In this document: positions 1 to 11,050 of the stretch, one piece after another | Numbering within the stretch: the stretch's first letter is position 1 | Layout: each line of letters starts with the position of its first letter | Assembly (NCBI RefSeq): GCF_002343915.1 | Contig: NZ_NETK01000001.1 | Span: 4,102,001 to 4,166,000, forward strand | DNA: 64,000 nucleotides | Source: Nannocystis exedens | GTDB lineage: Bacteria; Myxococcota_A; Polyangia; Nannocystales; Nannocystaceae | Reading direction: 5' to 3' | Program-made: the position numbers and the translations under genes | Notes under the pieces: generated by a model | The model's database searches: none | The model's input: the letters and a program-made list of their open reading frames with translations, nothing else | What the model was told of the DNA's origin: nothing

Positions 1-2
1 CG

Positions 3-548
3 GCCAAAGTGCCGACCTACGCGCTCGTCTATCCCGACCTCGGCGCCCTGCTCGGCGTGCGCAACGTCTGCAACGGCGACCTGCTCGACGCGCTGGCGAG
101 CGCGGCGACGGTGCTCGCCGGCGAGACCTACGATCTGACGCACAAGACCGTCAACCCCGGCCAGACCCGCTGGCTGACGCTCGCCTGCGCGGGCTCGGCG
201 GCCGCCAAGATGCGGCTGATGAACTACGGCCCCCACGCCGACTTCGACGGCGAGGGCCACCCCGCCACGGTGGCGCAGCGGCAGGCGACCCTCAAGATGC
301 TGACCGCCGACTATTGCGGCACGGGTCACAGTTACACCGTCAACGGCGCCCCGCTGCAATGGGAGAACCAGGACGGCACCGTCGCCTCGCCCGGCCCGTA
401 CGGCGATCCCGAGGCGATCTGGACCGCGACGGGTGCCGTCTGCCTCGACGCCACCCGCGTCCCCGACGTGGACGTGACGTGCTCCTTGCCGTCGTGCTCC
501 ACCTATACCGGGCCCGCCGGCGAGTGGTCGACCTACGTGCCTGACTGA
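3..548 (+). CDS. ADYC-domain protein, C-terminal part (5' end outside window)
   Basis: This is the last ~180 codons of a protein whose start lies left of the window. The frame is open from base 3 and begins AKVPTYALVYPDL, which matches an internal stretch (GKVPAYAMLYLDL) of the full-length paralogue at 759-1736. It holds the RNVCNGDLLD block, LACAGSAAAKMRLMNYGP, the eponymous TADYCG motif and a Cys-containing tail. The paralogues are secreted lipoproteins, so this one probably is too. The ADYC family is known mainly from myxobacteria; its function is unknown to me. Adjacent paralogues suggest a tandem duplication. Confidence 0.85.
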   Translation, partial: AKVPTYALVYPDLGALLGVRNVCNGDLLDALASAATVLAGETYDLTHKTVNPGQTRWLTLACAGSAAAKMRLMNYGPHADFDGEGHPATVAQRQATLKMLTADYCGTGHSYTVNGAPLQWENQDGTVASPGPYGDPEAIWTATGAVCLDATRVPDVDVTCSLPSCSTYTGPAGEWSTYVPD

Positions 549-758
549 CATTCATTCCAAAGCATGAGTCGCGAAGAAAACGTATCTTCTCGGCCTCGCC
601 ATCGCAACGCCCGGTGACACCCTGTATTCACCGGTGGCTCGACGGCGGCGGCTTCGCACCTCCACCCCTGTCTCGCCGCCGGTCGCCGCTCCCGACTGGA
701 AACACCATCAGGCCGCGGACGGCGGTCCGTCCCCGGGACGGGGTTTCACCATGAGGGC

Positions 759-1736
759 ATGACACGAGGAATCACGCGGCTCCGGCGGCACCGCAGGCAT
801 TGGACGGCGCTGGCGGCGCTGCTCTCGGGGTGCGCCGACCCCGAGAGTGAGGACATTGAGATGCGGCCGTACCATTGCCCCATCTGGCAGTGCGGCTTCA
901 ATTCGGCGCAGGTCAACGGCCGCTCGATCCGCGAGCTCAACCTCGACGGCCAGCCCAACGACGACGGCGTGCGGCTCGTCGGGTTCGTCGCCCCCGCCGG
1001 CCTGCCCGGCAAATACAGGCTGGACTTCGACGGCGACGAATTGATCGCCCGCAACGCCGCCGGCTCGGTCCTGCGCGGCGACCAGTTGATCGGCGCGACG
1101 ATTCTGGTCAAAAAGCCGGGGCTCCTGTCCTTGCCGCTGCCGATCACCATCCTCGACTATCAGGAGATCGACGGCTGGGCCGCGGGCGCGGGCAAGGTCC
1201 CGGCCTACGCGATGCTGTACCTCGACCTCGATTCGCTGTTCGGCGTGCGCAACGTCTGCGCCGGCGACCTGCTCGACGTCTTCGCCACCGCGGCCACCGT
1301 GATCGGCGGCGAGACCTACGACCTCGACGCCAAGACGGTCGAGCCCGGGCGCGACCGCTGGTTGACGATCGCCTGCGCCGGCTCGGCGGCGGCCAAGATG
1401 CGCCTGATGAACTACGGCCCGCACGGCGACTTCGACGGCGAGGGCCACCCCGCCACCGTCGAGCAGCGGCAGGCCACGCTCAAGATGATCACCGCCGACT
1501 ACTGCGGCGGCGGCGACAGCTACACCCGGAACCAGGTCGCGCTGCAGTGGAAGAACAGCGGCGGCACCGTGGTCTCGCCCGGTCCGTGGGGCCGCCCCGA
1601 GGCGATCTGGGGCCCCGACGGGGCGCTCTGCCTCGACGCGACCCGGCTCGCCGACGCCGACGTCGCCTGCGCCCTCCCGGCCTGCGACGACTTCACCCTC
1701 GACGACGGCGAGTGGGCGACCTTCGTCCCCGACTGA
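759..1736 (+). CDS. ADYC-domain lipoprotein
   Basis: A 325-residue protein. Residues 1-25 form an Arg-rich n-region and a hydrophobic stretch ending in LLSGC, a good lipobox, so it is probably an exported lipoprotein. The mature part has a Cys pair (YHCPIWQCGF), the block NGRSIRELNLDG, a central beta-rich segment, ACAGSAAAKMRLMNYGP and TADYCG. It closely matches the partial gene just upstream and the gene at 7192-8160. An in-phase ATG lies 8 bp upstream in another frame; the start at 759 is chosen because it gives the signal peptide. The ADYC family has no assigned activity; conserved cysteines suggest disulfides in an extracytoplasmic domain. Confidence 0.9.
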   Translation: MTRGITRLRRHRRHWTALAALLSGCADPESEDIEMRPYHCPIWQCGFNSAQVNGRSIRELNLDGQPNDDGVRLVGFVAPAGLPGKYRLDFDGDELIARNAAGSVLRGDQLIGATILVKKPGLLSLPLPITILDYQEIDGWAAGAGKVPAYAMLYLDLDSLFGVRNVCAGDLLDVFATAATVIGGETYDLDAKTVEPGRDRWLTIACAGSAAAKMRLMNYGPHGDFDGEGHPATVEQRQATLKMITADYCGGGDSYTRNQVALQWKNSGGTVVSPGPWGRPEAIWGPDGALCLDATRLADADVACALPACDDFTLDDGEWATFVPD

Positions 1737-1762
1737 GCGGGCGAGCGGGGGGCAATGGCATG

Positions 1763-1790
1763 ACATGCTCCTTCGGCCATGTCTCGAAGG
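1763..1790. repeat. Dispersed CATG palindrome, imperfect copy
   Basis: The bases GACATGCTCCTTCGGCCATG followed by TCTCGAAGG lie 26 bp after the stop of the ADYC gene. They are an imperfect copy of the palindrome family seen at 23425, 24866, 41092 and elsewhere. The TCTCGAAGG part is the same core that is repeated in the array after aceB (15846-16216), so this copy links the two repeat types. Confidence 0.6.
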
Positions 1791-1929
1791 CGGTGGCGCC
1801 CGCGCACGCCCGCCCGCGATCGCGCCGCGCGGACCGCCCGCCGGCCCCGGGCGGGCTGGACGGCGCACAGACGCGCTTGCGATCCACAGCACGTGGCATC
1901 GCGGCGCGAATGCGGCCACCCCTCGGGCC

Positions 1930-2592
1930 ATGCACCACCGCAAGACTTCCCTGCTCACGCTGTCGCTCGTGCTCGCCGCGGCGTGCTCCCGCACGAGCCC
2001 GGACACTGTCCCCCCGAGCCAGGTCTCGACCGACCTGCCGGCCACCAACGCCAAGCCGGACGACCCGGCCGCCGTCGCCGTCGCCGCGATGCCCGAGGAC
2101 GCCAAGGTCAAGGCGCCCCCCGAGTCCATGACCAACGACGACGAGATCTTCGGCGTCCTCAACGTCATGAACGAGGAGGAGATCCGGATGGCCGAATACG
2201 CCAAGAAATGGGCCAAGGGCACCCGCGTCAAAGAATACGCCGCGCTGATGATGACCGACCACGGCTCGATCCGGGACCGTGCGAACGAGACCCGCGACCG
2301 CCTCGGCCTGCGCAAGACCGACAGCCGCCTGCGCGACGACATCCGCAACGACGCCAAGCAGAAGATGGAAGTGCTTGAAAAGGTCGACAAGGGCGACGCG
2401 TTCGATAAGGCGTACATCGACATGCAGGTCGACGCCCACGCGATGTGGATCAACTTCATCGACACCAAGCTCCTGCCGCACGCGCAGATGCCGGAGCTGC
2501 GGGTCGAGCTCAACAACTTCCGCGCCACCCTCGACCGCCACTACAACGCTGCGAAGGAGATCCAGGCCTCGCTCACCGCGCCCAAGAGCTGA
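1930..2592 (+). CDS. DUF4142 lipoprotein
   Basis: A 220-residue protein starting MHHRKTSLLTLSL, with a hydrophobic core and the lipobox LAAAC (Cys about residue 19), so it is probably a periplasmic lipoprotein. After a Pro/Ala/Asp linker it forms an almost all-helical domain with the hallmarks of DUF4142 (ferritin-like four-helix bundle): EEEIRMAEYAKKWAKG, VKEYAALMMTDHGS and a late WINFIDTKLLPHAQ helix. The frame is open further upstream, but only the ATG at 1930 gives a signal peptide. DUF4142 proteins are common envelope proteins of uncertain role. No operon partner is evident. Confidence 0.85.
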   Translation: MHHRKTSLLTLSLVLAAACSRTSPDTVPPSQVSTDLPATNAKPDDPAAVAVAAMPEDAKVKAPPESMTNDDEIFGVLNVMNEEEIRMAEYAKKWAKGTRVKEYAALMMTDHGSIRDRANETRDRLGLRKTDSRLRDDIRNDAKQKMEVLEKVDKGDAFDKAYIDMQVDAHAMWINFIDTKLLPHAQMPELRVELNNFRATLDRHYNAAKEIQASLTAPKS

Positions 2593-2887
2593 GCCGCGCG
2601 CCGGGAGGCGCGGGCCCGTCGACGGACCGCAAGGCGGAGAACGACGCGCATCGCCCTGCGGCCGCCCCGATCGTCCGCCCGCGGCCCGCGGCCTGCGCCG
2701 ACGAGCCGCCGCGACCCGAGCCGCCGCGGGGACGAGCAGGCCGCTGGCGAGACGCGGCACACGCATGATTCCGGCGCCTCCGGCACCCGCCTGCCCCGCG
2801 CACGAAGAGCACGGCCGTACCGGCGGCCCGCGCCACGAACCGCATGAGACCGCTGGTCGTACACGCCGGCGGGAGGATACTCCGGCG

Positions 2888-4381
2888 ATGCCGGGCGCGA
2901 CGCCGCCGAACCAGCAGAACCTGCTGGACTTCACGCATGAGGCCGTCATCGCCCTCGACGAGAATGAGCGCATCACGTTCTGGAACCGGGGGGCCGAGCG
3001 GATGTACGGCTGGACCGCCGCGGAGGCGTCGGGCCAGGCTCTGGCGGACCTGCTCCGCGCCGAATGCCTGCGAGACGCCATGGGCACGCTGCGGTCGCAG
3101 GGGCGCGCTCCCCCGCGGACATGCGAGTTCGTGTCGTCCCGCAAGGACGGCGCCACGCTCTGGGTCGCCGCCAGCCTGAGCGTTTGCCACGACGACGAGG
3201 GACGATCGGTCGGATTCGTGGCAGTGCACCGCGACGTCACCGACCGCAAGCGCGCCGAGGCGAAGCTGTGCGAGAGCGAGGCCCGGATGCGCGCCCTCCT
3301 CGACGCTTCGCCGCTCGGCATCGACATCATGGACCTGGCGGGTCACCCGGTGTTCTTCAACCCGAAGTGCGAAGAGCTGCACGGCCTGAGCCTCGCCGAT
3401 GCGCAGGGCCGGGGGTGGACCGAAGCGATCCACCCCGAGGATCGGGCTCGCGTCGTGTCGTCGTGGTACCAGGCAGCAGGGGCGGGGGAGCCGTGGGCGG
3501 AGACCTACCGCTTCCTGCATCGAGACGGCCGCGTGGTGTGGGTGAGCGGCCGCGCGGCGCCGATGTTCCTCGACGGCACCCCGGTCGGCTATGTGGGCAC
3601 GCTCGAGGACATCACGCCGCTGAAGCAGGCCGAGGCCGACCGCGAGCGGATGCTCGACGCCGAGCGCGAGCTGCGGGCGCAGGCGGAGCGAGCCACCCGC
3701 CAACGCGACGAGACGCTCGCCATCGTCGCCCATGACCTGCGCAACTTCATCAGCACGATCTTGCTGTGCGTGGCCCGCCTCGAGCGGCCGAAGCTCCCCG
3801 AGGACGAGCGGGCCCGGCGAGTCGGCGCCATCCAGCGCGCGGCGGAGGCGACCGAGCACCTCATCCGCGACCTGCTCGACGCCTCGCGGATCGAGTCGGG
3901 CACCCTCGCCATCGAGCGCTCCCGGGTGGACTTCGCGGCGCTGTTCCGCGCCGCCGTCGAGCTGATGCAGCCGCGCGCCGCCGAGCTCGGGATCAGCCTG
4001 GACTACGCGGTCGCCGACGACGACGTGGAGGTGAGCGGCGATCGTCGTCGCCTCATGCAAGTGCTCCTGAACCTCCTCGACAACGCGCTCAAGTGTACGC
4101 CGCCGTCGGGCCGGGTGAGCCTGCGGGCACGCCGCTCCGGCGGCGGCGTGGAGATCGCGGTCGAGGACACGGGCCGCGGCATCGAGGCCGAAGCCTTGCC
4201 TCACATCTTCGACCGCTATTGGCAGGCCAAACGGGCCTCCCGCGCCGGCGCCGGCCTGGGGTTGACGATCACGAAGGGCATCGTCGAGGCCCACGGCGGA
4301 CGGATCTGGGTCGAGAGCACGCCAGGACGCGGGACCACCCTCCGCTTTACCGTCCCCGCCGCGAGCGCGAACCCCCCGTGA
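2888..4381 (+). CDS. Hybrid PAS-PAS sensor histidine kinase
   Basis: A 497-residue cytosolic-looking kinase without membrane segments. A first PAS domain (about residues 10-125, with FWNRGAERMYGWTAAEA) and a second PAS/PAC (about 135-245) precede a coiled linker. The HisKA domain carries the phospho-acceptor H282 in VAHDLRN, and the HATPase domain has NLLDNALKC, EDTGRGIEAEALPHIFDRYW and GAGLGLTITKGIVEAHGG. The start at 2888 has GGGAGG at 2871-2876; an in-frame ATG at 2765 would add a Pro/Arg-rich stretch of no domain character. No response regulator is adjacent, so it is an orphan kinase whose partner is elsewhere. The signal sensed is not evident. Confidence 0.92.
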   Translation: MPGATPPNQQNLLDFTHEAVIALDENERITFWNRGAERMYGWTAAEASGQALADLLRAECLRDAMGTLRSQGRAPPRTCEFVSSRKDGATLWVAASLSVCHDDEGRSVGFVAVHRDVTDRKRAEAKLCESEARMRALLDASPLGIDIMDLAGHPVFFNPKCEELHGLSLADAQGRGWTEAIHPEDRARVVSSWYQAAGAGEPWAETYRFLHRDGRVVWVSGRAAPMFLDGTPVGYVGTLEDITPLKQAEADRERMLDAERELRAQAERATRQRDETLAIVAHDLRNFISTILLCVARLERPKLPEDERARRVGAIQRAAEATEHLIRDLLDASRIESGTLAIERSRVDFAALFRAAVELMQPRAAELGISLDYAVADDDVEVSGDRRRLMQVLLNLLDNALKCTPPSGRVSLRARRSGGGVEIAVEDTGRGIEAEALPHIFDRYWQAKRASRAGAGLGLTITKGIVEAHGGRIWVESTPGRGTTLRFTVPAASANPP

Positions 4382-4493
4382 CGCGCCGCCGCAACCACCT
4401 CCGAGGGGTCGCGGGACCCAACGATCTTCGCAGGCCGCCGACGAGGCGCTGCGCGCGGGCCTCGTCGCCTGCGACCAGCCGGTCTGCAGCGAC

Positions 4494-4823
4494 TTGCTGG
4501 CCTGCACGACCGCGTGCGCCCCCCAGGGCGACCCGAACGCGCCGCCCTACGCCGCCTGCGAGGACAGCTCGGCGACCTGCCAGCCCGGCGTGGTCGTCTG
4601 CATCGCCAGCGCGCACGACGGCCTCGAGTTCTCGGTCTGCGCCCCGTTCTGCGGCGACGACGACGATTGCCCGCTACCGGCGAGCGGCACCGCGACGCCG
4701 GCGTGCGACCTCGACAGCCGGCCGAGCGTGGGCTCGCTCGATTGCAGCGAGGGCCAGCAGTGCCCGGACGACATGGTCTGCGACCTCCAGGGTTCCGGGC
4801 TGTGCATGTGGCCCGTCGAGTAG
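4494..4823 (+). CDS. Cys-rich protein, probably 5'-truncated gene remnant
   Basis: The frame encodes a Cys-rich sequence (ACEDSSATCQPG, CAPFCGDDDDC, LDCSEGQQC, ending LCMWPVE) typical of secreted myxobacterial proteins. The same frame is open upstream to the end of the kinase gene and reads QAADEALRAGLVACDQPVC before the TTG at 4494, so the Cys pattern already begins before any usable start. There is no ATG/GTG in frame, no signal peptide and no clear ribosome site. The likeliest reading is a gene that lost its 5' part. If it is expressed, TTG 4494 is the only conventional start, giving 109 residues. Function is unknown. Confidence 0.45.
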   Translation: MLACTTACAPQGDPNAPPYAACEDSSATCQPGVVVCIASAHDGLEFSVCAPFCGDDDDCPLPASGTATPACDLDSRPSVGSLDCSEGQQCPDDMVCDLQGSGLCMWPVE

Positions 4824-5119
4824 ACGCGGCTCGGCGTGCCCTTCGAGGCGCCCGCAGGTCGTGCCGACAGGACATCGCCGGGCCCGAGCGACGCGGGCGA
4901 GGGAGCGAGCGATGGCGGCGCCGGAGCGCCCGCGGTGCCGCCGGAAACGGAGCGGTGCCGGCCCCGCGTCGCGGCCACGGATGGCTCCGCACCGGCTGCC
5001 CGCATGGGTGCAGTCCGCCGCCCGCGGCCACGCGCGCACTCCTTTCGCGCCCCGCTCCGCGGGCGAGCCCGGCCCGCGCATTGCCCCGCCCCGCGCCGCC
5101 ATGGCATCATCGGCGGGTC

Positions 5120-5689
5120 ATGCAAGCCGTCCGCGACATCGAGGTCCCTGTCGTGCCTGCCACCCGCGAGGCCGTGGCCGACTACGGCCTCTACATCGGC
5201 AACGAGGTCCCGCAGGCCGGCCTCGGCATCCCCTTCTACAAGGGAGCCGTCGAAGAGGGCCACAACTTCGCGTTCAAGTGCAACGGCCGCTGCGTCATCC
5301 GCTCGGCCCGGATCCACCGCCGGCCCCCCGAGGTCACCTGGCTCGAGCGCCACATGAACATGACCCAGCTGTTCGTCGGCCTCGGCGACCAGCCGTTCGC
5401 CATGGTCCTCGGCAAGCCGACGCATCAGCGCGGGATGGACACCCCCGACCTCGACGACGTGCGCTGCTTCGTCCTCCCGCCCGGCAGCGGCATCATGATC
5501 CACGAGGGCACCTGGCACGACTTCCCGCTGGCCGTCGAGGGCCCCGTCACCGTCCTCACCGCCAACTCCGAGGAGGTCGTCGAGGCCCTCGCCGGCATGA
5601 AGGAGCCGGCCGAGATGGCCCACGGCGACGTGTTCAAGATCGACATCCGCAAGCGCCTCGGCGCCCAGCTGCGCGCGGTGCTGTTCTGA
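5120..5689 (+). CDS. Ureidoglycolate lyase (AllA)-family protein
   Basis: A 189-residue cupin-like protein resembling ureidoglycolate lyase (AllA). The family signature is the stretch HMNMTQLFVGLGDQPFAMVL, then PDLDDVRCFVLPPGSG, then IHEGTWHDFPLAV. AllA cleaves ureidoglycolate to glyoxylate and urea. Its stop codon overlaps the next start (TGATG at 5687-5691), so it is almost certainly translated with the ring-opening amidohydrolase downstream. That partner makes open-chain ureido or biuret products rather than ureidoglycolate, so the substrate here may be a related ureido acid such as ureidomalonate (inference). The ATG at 5120 is the first start giving the family N-terminus. Confidence 0.8.
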   Translation: MQAVRDIEVPVVPATREAVADYGLYIGNEVPQAGLGIPFYKGAVEEGHNFAFKCNGRCVIRSARIHRRPPEVTWLERHMNMTQLFVGLGDQPFAMVLGKPTHQRGMDTPDLDDVRCFVLPPGSGIMIHEGTWHDFPLAVEGPVTVLTANSEEVVEALAGMKEPAEMAHGDVFKIDIRKRLGAQLRAVLF

Positions 5690-6783
5690 TGCGCGTCGAC
5701 GCCTTCAAGCTGCCCACCGACGGCCCCGCCGACGTCCGCGGCCTCACGGCCCTGCTCGACGACGGGGTCGTCCGCGCCGACGAGCTGGTGTGCGTCCTCG
5801 GCAAGACCGAGGGCAACGGCGGCCGCAACGACTTCACCCGGGACCTCGCCATGCGCGCGCTCGAGGACCTGCTGGCCCCGCGCCTCGGCCTGCCGCCCGC
5901 GCGCGTGCAGGACCGCGTGGTGTTCTCGCTGTCCGGCGGCACCGAGGGGGTGGTCTCGCCGCACGTGGTCGCGTTCGCCCGCTCGGGCACCTGGTCCGAA
6001 GAACCTGGCCCGAAGCGCCTGGTCGTGGGGACAGCCCACACGCGGCCGTTCACGCCGGCGGAGATCGGGCGGATGCCGCAGATCGTCGAGACCGCCCGCG
6101 CGGTCGCCGAGCTGGCCGGCGAGCTGCGCCTCGCGCCCGCCGACGTCCACCTCGTGCAGATGAAGGGCGCGATCCCCAGGGCCGACCACGAGGCCGTGCT
6201 CGCCGCCCGCCGCGCCCGCACCCCGCTGCGCAACGACATGGTCCACTCGCGGGCCGCCAGCGCTCTCGGGGTCGCCCTCGCCCTCGGCGAGGTCGCCCTC
6301 GCCGACCTGTCCGACGACGTCGTCTGCGACGACTGGTCGCTCTACTCCGGCGTCGCCTCGTGCTCGGCCAAGCCCGGCCTGCAGCGCACCGAGATCCTCA
6401 TGTTCGGCAACAGCGACCGGGCCACCGGCGACCTCGTCGTCGGCCACACCGTCCTCAAGGACATCCTCGACGTCGACGCCGTCCGCGCCCTGCTCGCCGA
6501 GCTCGGCCTGCCCGTCACCGGCGGCCAGCTGTCGCCCGAGCAGCGCGCCCACGTGGTCGGCGTGTTCGCCAAGTCCGAGGCCGACCCCCGCGGCTCGATC
6601 CGCGGCCGCCGGCACACCATGCTGTCCGACGACGACATCGACGACACCCGCCACTCCCGCGCCGCCCTCGCGGCCGTGCTCGCCAGCGTCGTCGGCGACC
6701 CCTGCGTCTACGTCAGCACCCGCGCCGAACACCACGGCCCGCTCGGCGGCGGCCCGCTGGCGATCATCGCCCGCGCGCCGTGA
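5689..6783 (+). CDS. Ring-opening amidohydrolase (cyanuric acid hydrolase / barbiturase family)
   Basis: A 364-residue protein of the CAH/barbiturase family, built of three similar domains, each giving one Lys and one Ser to a threefold active site. All expected elements are visible: K39 in GKTEGNG with S82 in SLSGGTEG; K159 in MKGAIP with the YSGVASCSAKPG serine segment (219-230); K295 in FAKSEAD with S343 in YVSTRAEHHGP, followed by GGGPLAII. Family members open cyanuric acid (to carboxybiuret) or barbiturate (to ureidomalonate). Sequence alone does not tell me which. Its start overlaps the AllA-like stop by one base, so the two form an operon for heterocycle or ureide breakdown. Confidence 0.88.
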   Translation: MRVDAFKLPTDGPADVRGLTALLDDGVVRADELVCVLGKTEGNGGRNDFTRDLAMRALEDLLAPRLGLPPARVQDRVVFSLSGGTEGVVSPHVVAFARSGTWSEEPGPKRLVVGTAHTRPFTPAEIGRMPQIVETARAVAELAGELRLAPADVHLVQMKGAIPRADHEAVLAARRARTPLRNDMVHSRAASALGVALALGEVALADLSDDVVCDDWSLYSGVASCSAKPGLQRTEILMFGNSDRATGDLVVGHTVLKDILDVDAVRALLAELGLPVTGGQLSPEQRAHVVGVFAKSEADPRGSIRGRRHTMLSDDDIDDTRHSRAALAAVLASVVGDPCVYVSTRAEHHGPLGGGPLAIIARAP

Positions 6784-7191
6784 GGTGTGCCGGGCGCGCC
6801 CCGCCGCGGCCGGTGAGCGCCGATCATCCGCGCCCCGTGAGCCGCGCCGAGCCCCGTGGTGGCCGCGGCCGGTTCTCGATCCTCATTCGCGCCTCGAGAG
6901 CCCGCGCGAGAGCTGCGCCGCGGCGCCCGCCGCACCCTCGCTCGCAGCCGGCTCGACGCGTCGCTGCACGCCACCGCTCGACGACGATACGCCGAGACCG
7001 CGCGTCCCTTCGCACAGCACGAGCGCAGCGGCCGAGTCGGCGAGGGCGCCGCGGGGCACGGCCTCGATCCGCAACCTCAAGACCACCACGCGTCACCCCG
7101 CTGCGTGTGACTCACGACATGTCCCGCCCAGCATGTTTTTCAAAGCATGTCCCGGGGAACATGCTCCCGAGGACACATCATCTCGGTCGCC
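6784..7191. other. 408-bp gap between convergent genes
   Basis: No credible gene: the small open frames here are Arg/Pro-rich shadows. The left two thirds are featureless GC-rich sequence; the right third carries the palindrome cluster at 7116-7179. The two flanking genes converge here, so this is a shared 3' region. Confidence 0.6.
7116..7179. repeat. Cluster of CATG palindromes between convergent stops
   Basis: At least three half-related units in a row: GACATGTCCCGCCCAGCATG, then CAAAGCATGTCCCGG, then GAACATGCTCCCGAGGACAC. They sit 13 bp past the stop of the convergent ADYC gene. Alternative pairings between units could form several hairpins. The placement agrees with other copies at gene 3' ends. 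Confidence 0.7.
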
Positions 7192-8160
7192 TCAATTCGC
7201 GGCCACGTAGGTGACCCACTCGCCGTCGGCCACCGACAGCCCCGCGCAGCTCGGCAGGCTACAATCCGTCAGGGTGCCGGCGATCCGCGGGCTGCCGAGG
7301 CACAGCGCCCCGTCCTCGGTCCACACCGCCTCGAGCTCGCCGAGCTCGGCGAACGATTCGGGCGCGACCGTGCCCTCGGCGTTGGCCCAGTGGACCTCGG
7401 TGCCGTTCTGCGTGTAGCTCTCGCCGCCGCCGCAGTAATCGGCGGTCACCATCTTCAGCGTCGCCTGCCGCTGCGCCGGCGTGGTCGCGCTCGACTGCGG
7501 GCCGTAGCCGAGCAGGCGCATCTTCGCCGCGGCCGAGCCGGCGCAGGCGATCGTCAGCCATCGACTCCGGTCCGGGTTCACCGTCTTGTCGTCGAGGTCG
7601 TAGGTCTCGCCGCCGATCACCGTCGCCGCGCTGGCGACGGTGTCGAGCAGATCCCCGTTGCAGACGTTGCGCACGCCGAGCAGCGCCGCCAGATCGGGGT
7701 AGAGCAGCGCGTAGGTCGGCACCTTCGGCGCGCCCTCGGCCCACGAATCGATCTCCTGGTAGCCGAGCACCGAGATCGGCACCGGCAACGACAGGAGGCC
7801 CGGCGCCTGGACCAGGATCGTCGCCCCGATCAGCTGCGCGCCGCGCAGGGTCTGCCCGCTCGCGTTGCGGGCGACGAGCGCGTCGTGCTCGACCTCGAGG
7901 CGATAATTGCCGAGCAGCCCGGCGGGCGCCAAAAAGCCCGTGATCCGCATACCGTCGCCGTTGGGGGCGCCGTCGAGGTTGAGCTCGCGGATCGATCTGC
8001 CGTTGACCTCGGCGGAGTTGAAGCCGCACTTCCAGGTCGGGCACGCGTACGGCCGCAGCGCGACCTCGTCGTCGCCGGCGTCCGCGAGCGCCGCCTCGTC
8101 ACAACCCGCGGCCAGCGCCACGGCTCCGGCGAAGAACCAGTGATATGTCTTTGTGTACAT
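7192..8160 (-). CDS. ADYC-domain lipoprotein
   Basis: A 322-residue paralogue of the genes at 3-548 and 759-1736. It starts MYTKTYHWFFAGAVALAAGC, a signal peptide with lipobox ALAAGC (Cys20). The mature part has YACPTWKCGF, NGRSIRELNLDGAPNGDG, VCNGDLLDTVASAATVIGG, ACAGSAAAKMRL and TADYCG. A GGAGG lies 11 nt upstream of the ATG. It begins 28 bp after the stop of the TPR kinase upstream on the same strand, so the two are probably one transcript. That makes the lipoprotein a candidate partner or output of the kinase, by context only. Biochemical function is unknown. Confidence 0.9.
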   Translation of the reverse strand: MYTKTYHWFFAGAVALAAGCDEAALADAGDDEVALRPYACPTWKCGFNSAEVNGRSIRELNLDGAPNGDGMRITGFLAPAGLLGNYRLEVEHDALVARNASGQTLRGAQLIGATILVQAPGLLSLPVPISVLGYQEIDSWAEGAPKVPTYALLYPDLAALLGVRNVCNGDLLDTVASAATVIGGETYDLDDKTVNPDRSRWLTIACAGSAAAKMRLLGYGPQSSATTPAQRQATLKMVTADYCGGGESYTQNGTEVHWANAEGTVAPESFAELGELEAVWTEDGALCLGSPRIAGTLTDCSLPSCAGLSVADGEWVTYVAAN

Positions 8161-8188
8161 GTTGCGTCCGCCTCCAGGTCCGCCCTAC

Positions 8189-10960
<2,772 letters not shown>

Positions 10961-11050
10961 GGTGAACGCTGTTCCGGGCGCCCTCTCGTCGGCTGCGGCA
11001 TCCTCGCATGGTTTGCCCACCTCCGCCTACCGCATTACCCTCGCGGGCCG

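Noticed and set aside
759..2131. Recurring peptide motif like CLKGH/CLKGQ in several overlapping frames
   Set aside because: These similar peptides in many shadow frames come from the palindromic DNA repeat, not from a protein family.
2573..4507. 644-codon minus-strand open frame opposite the PAS kinase
   Set aside because: Antisense of a histidine kinase with intact H, N and G boxes; no family features.
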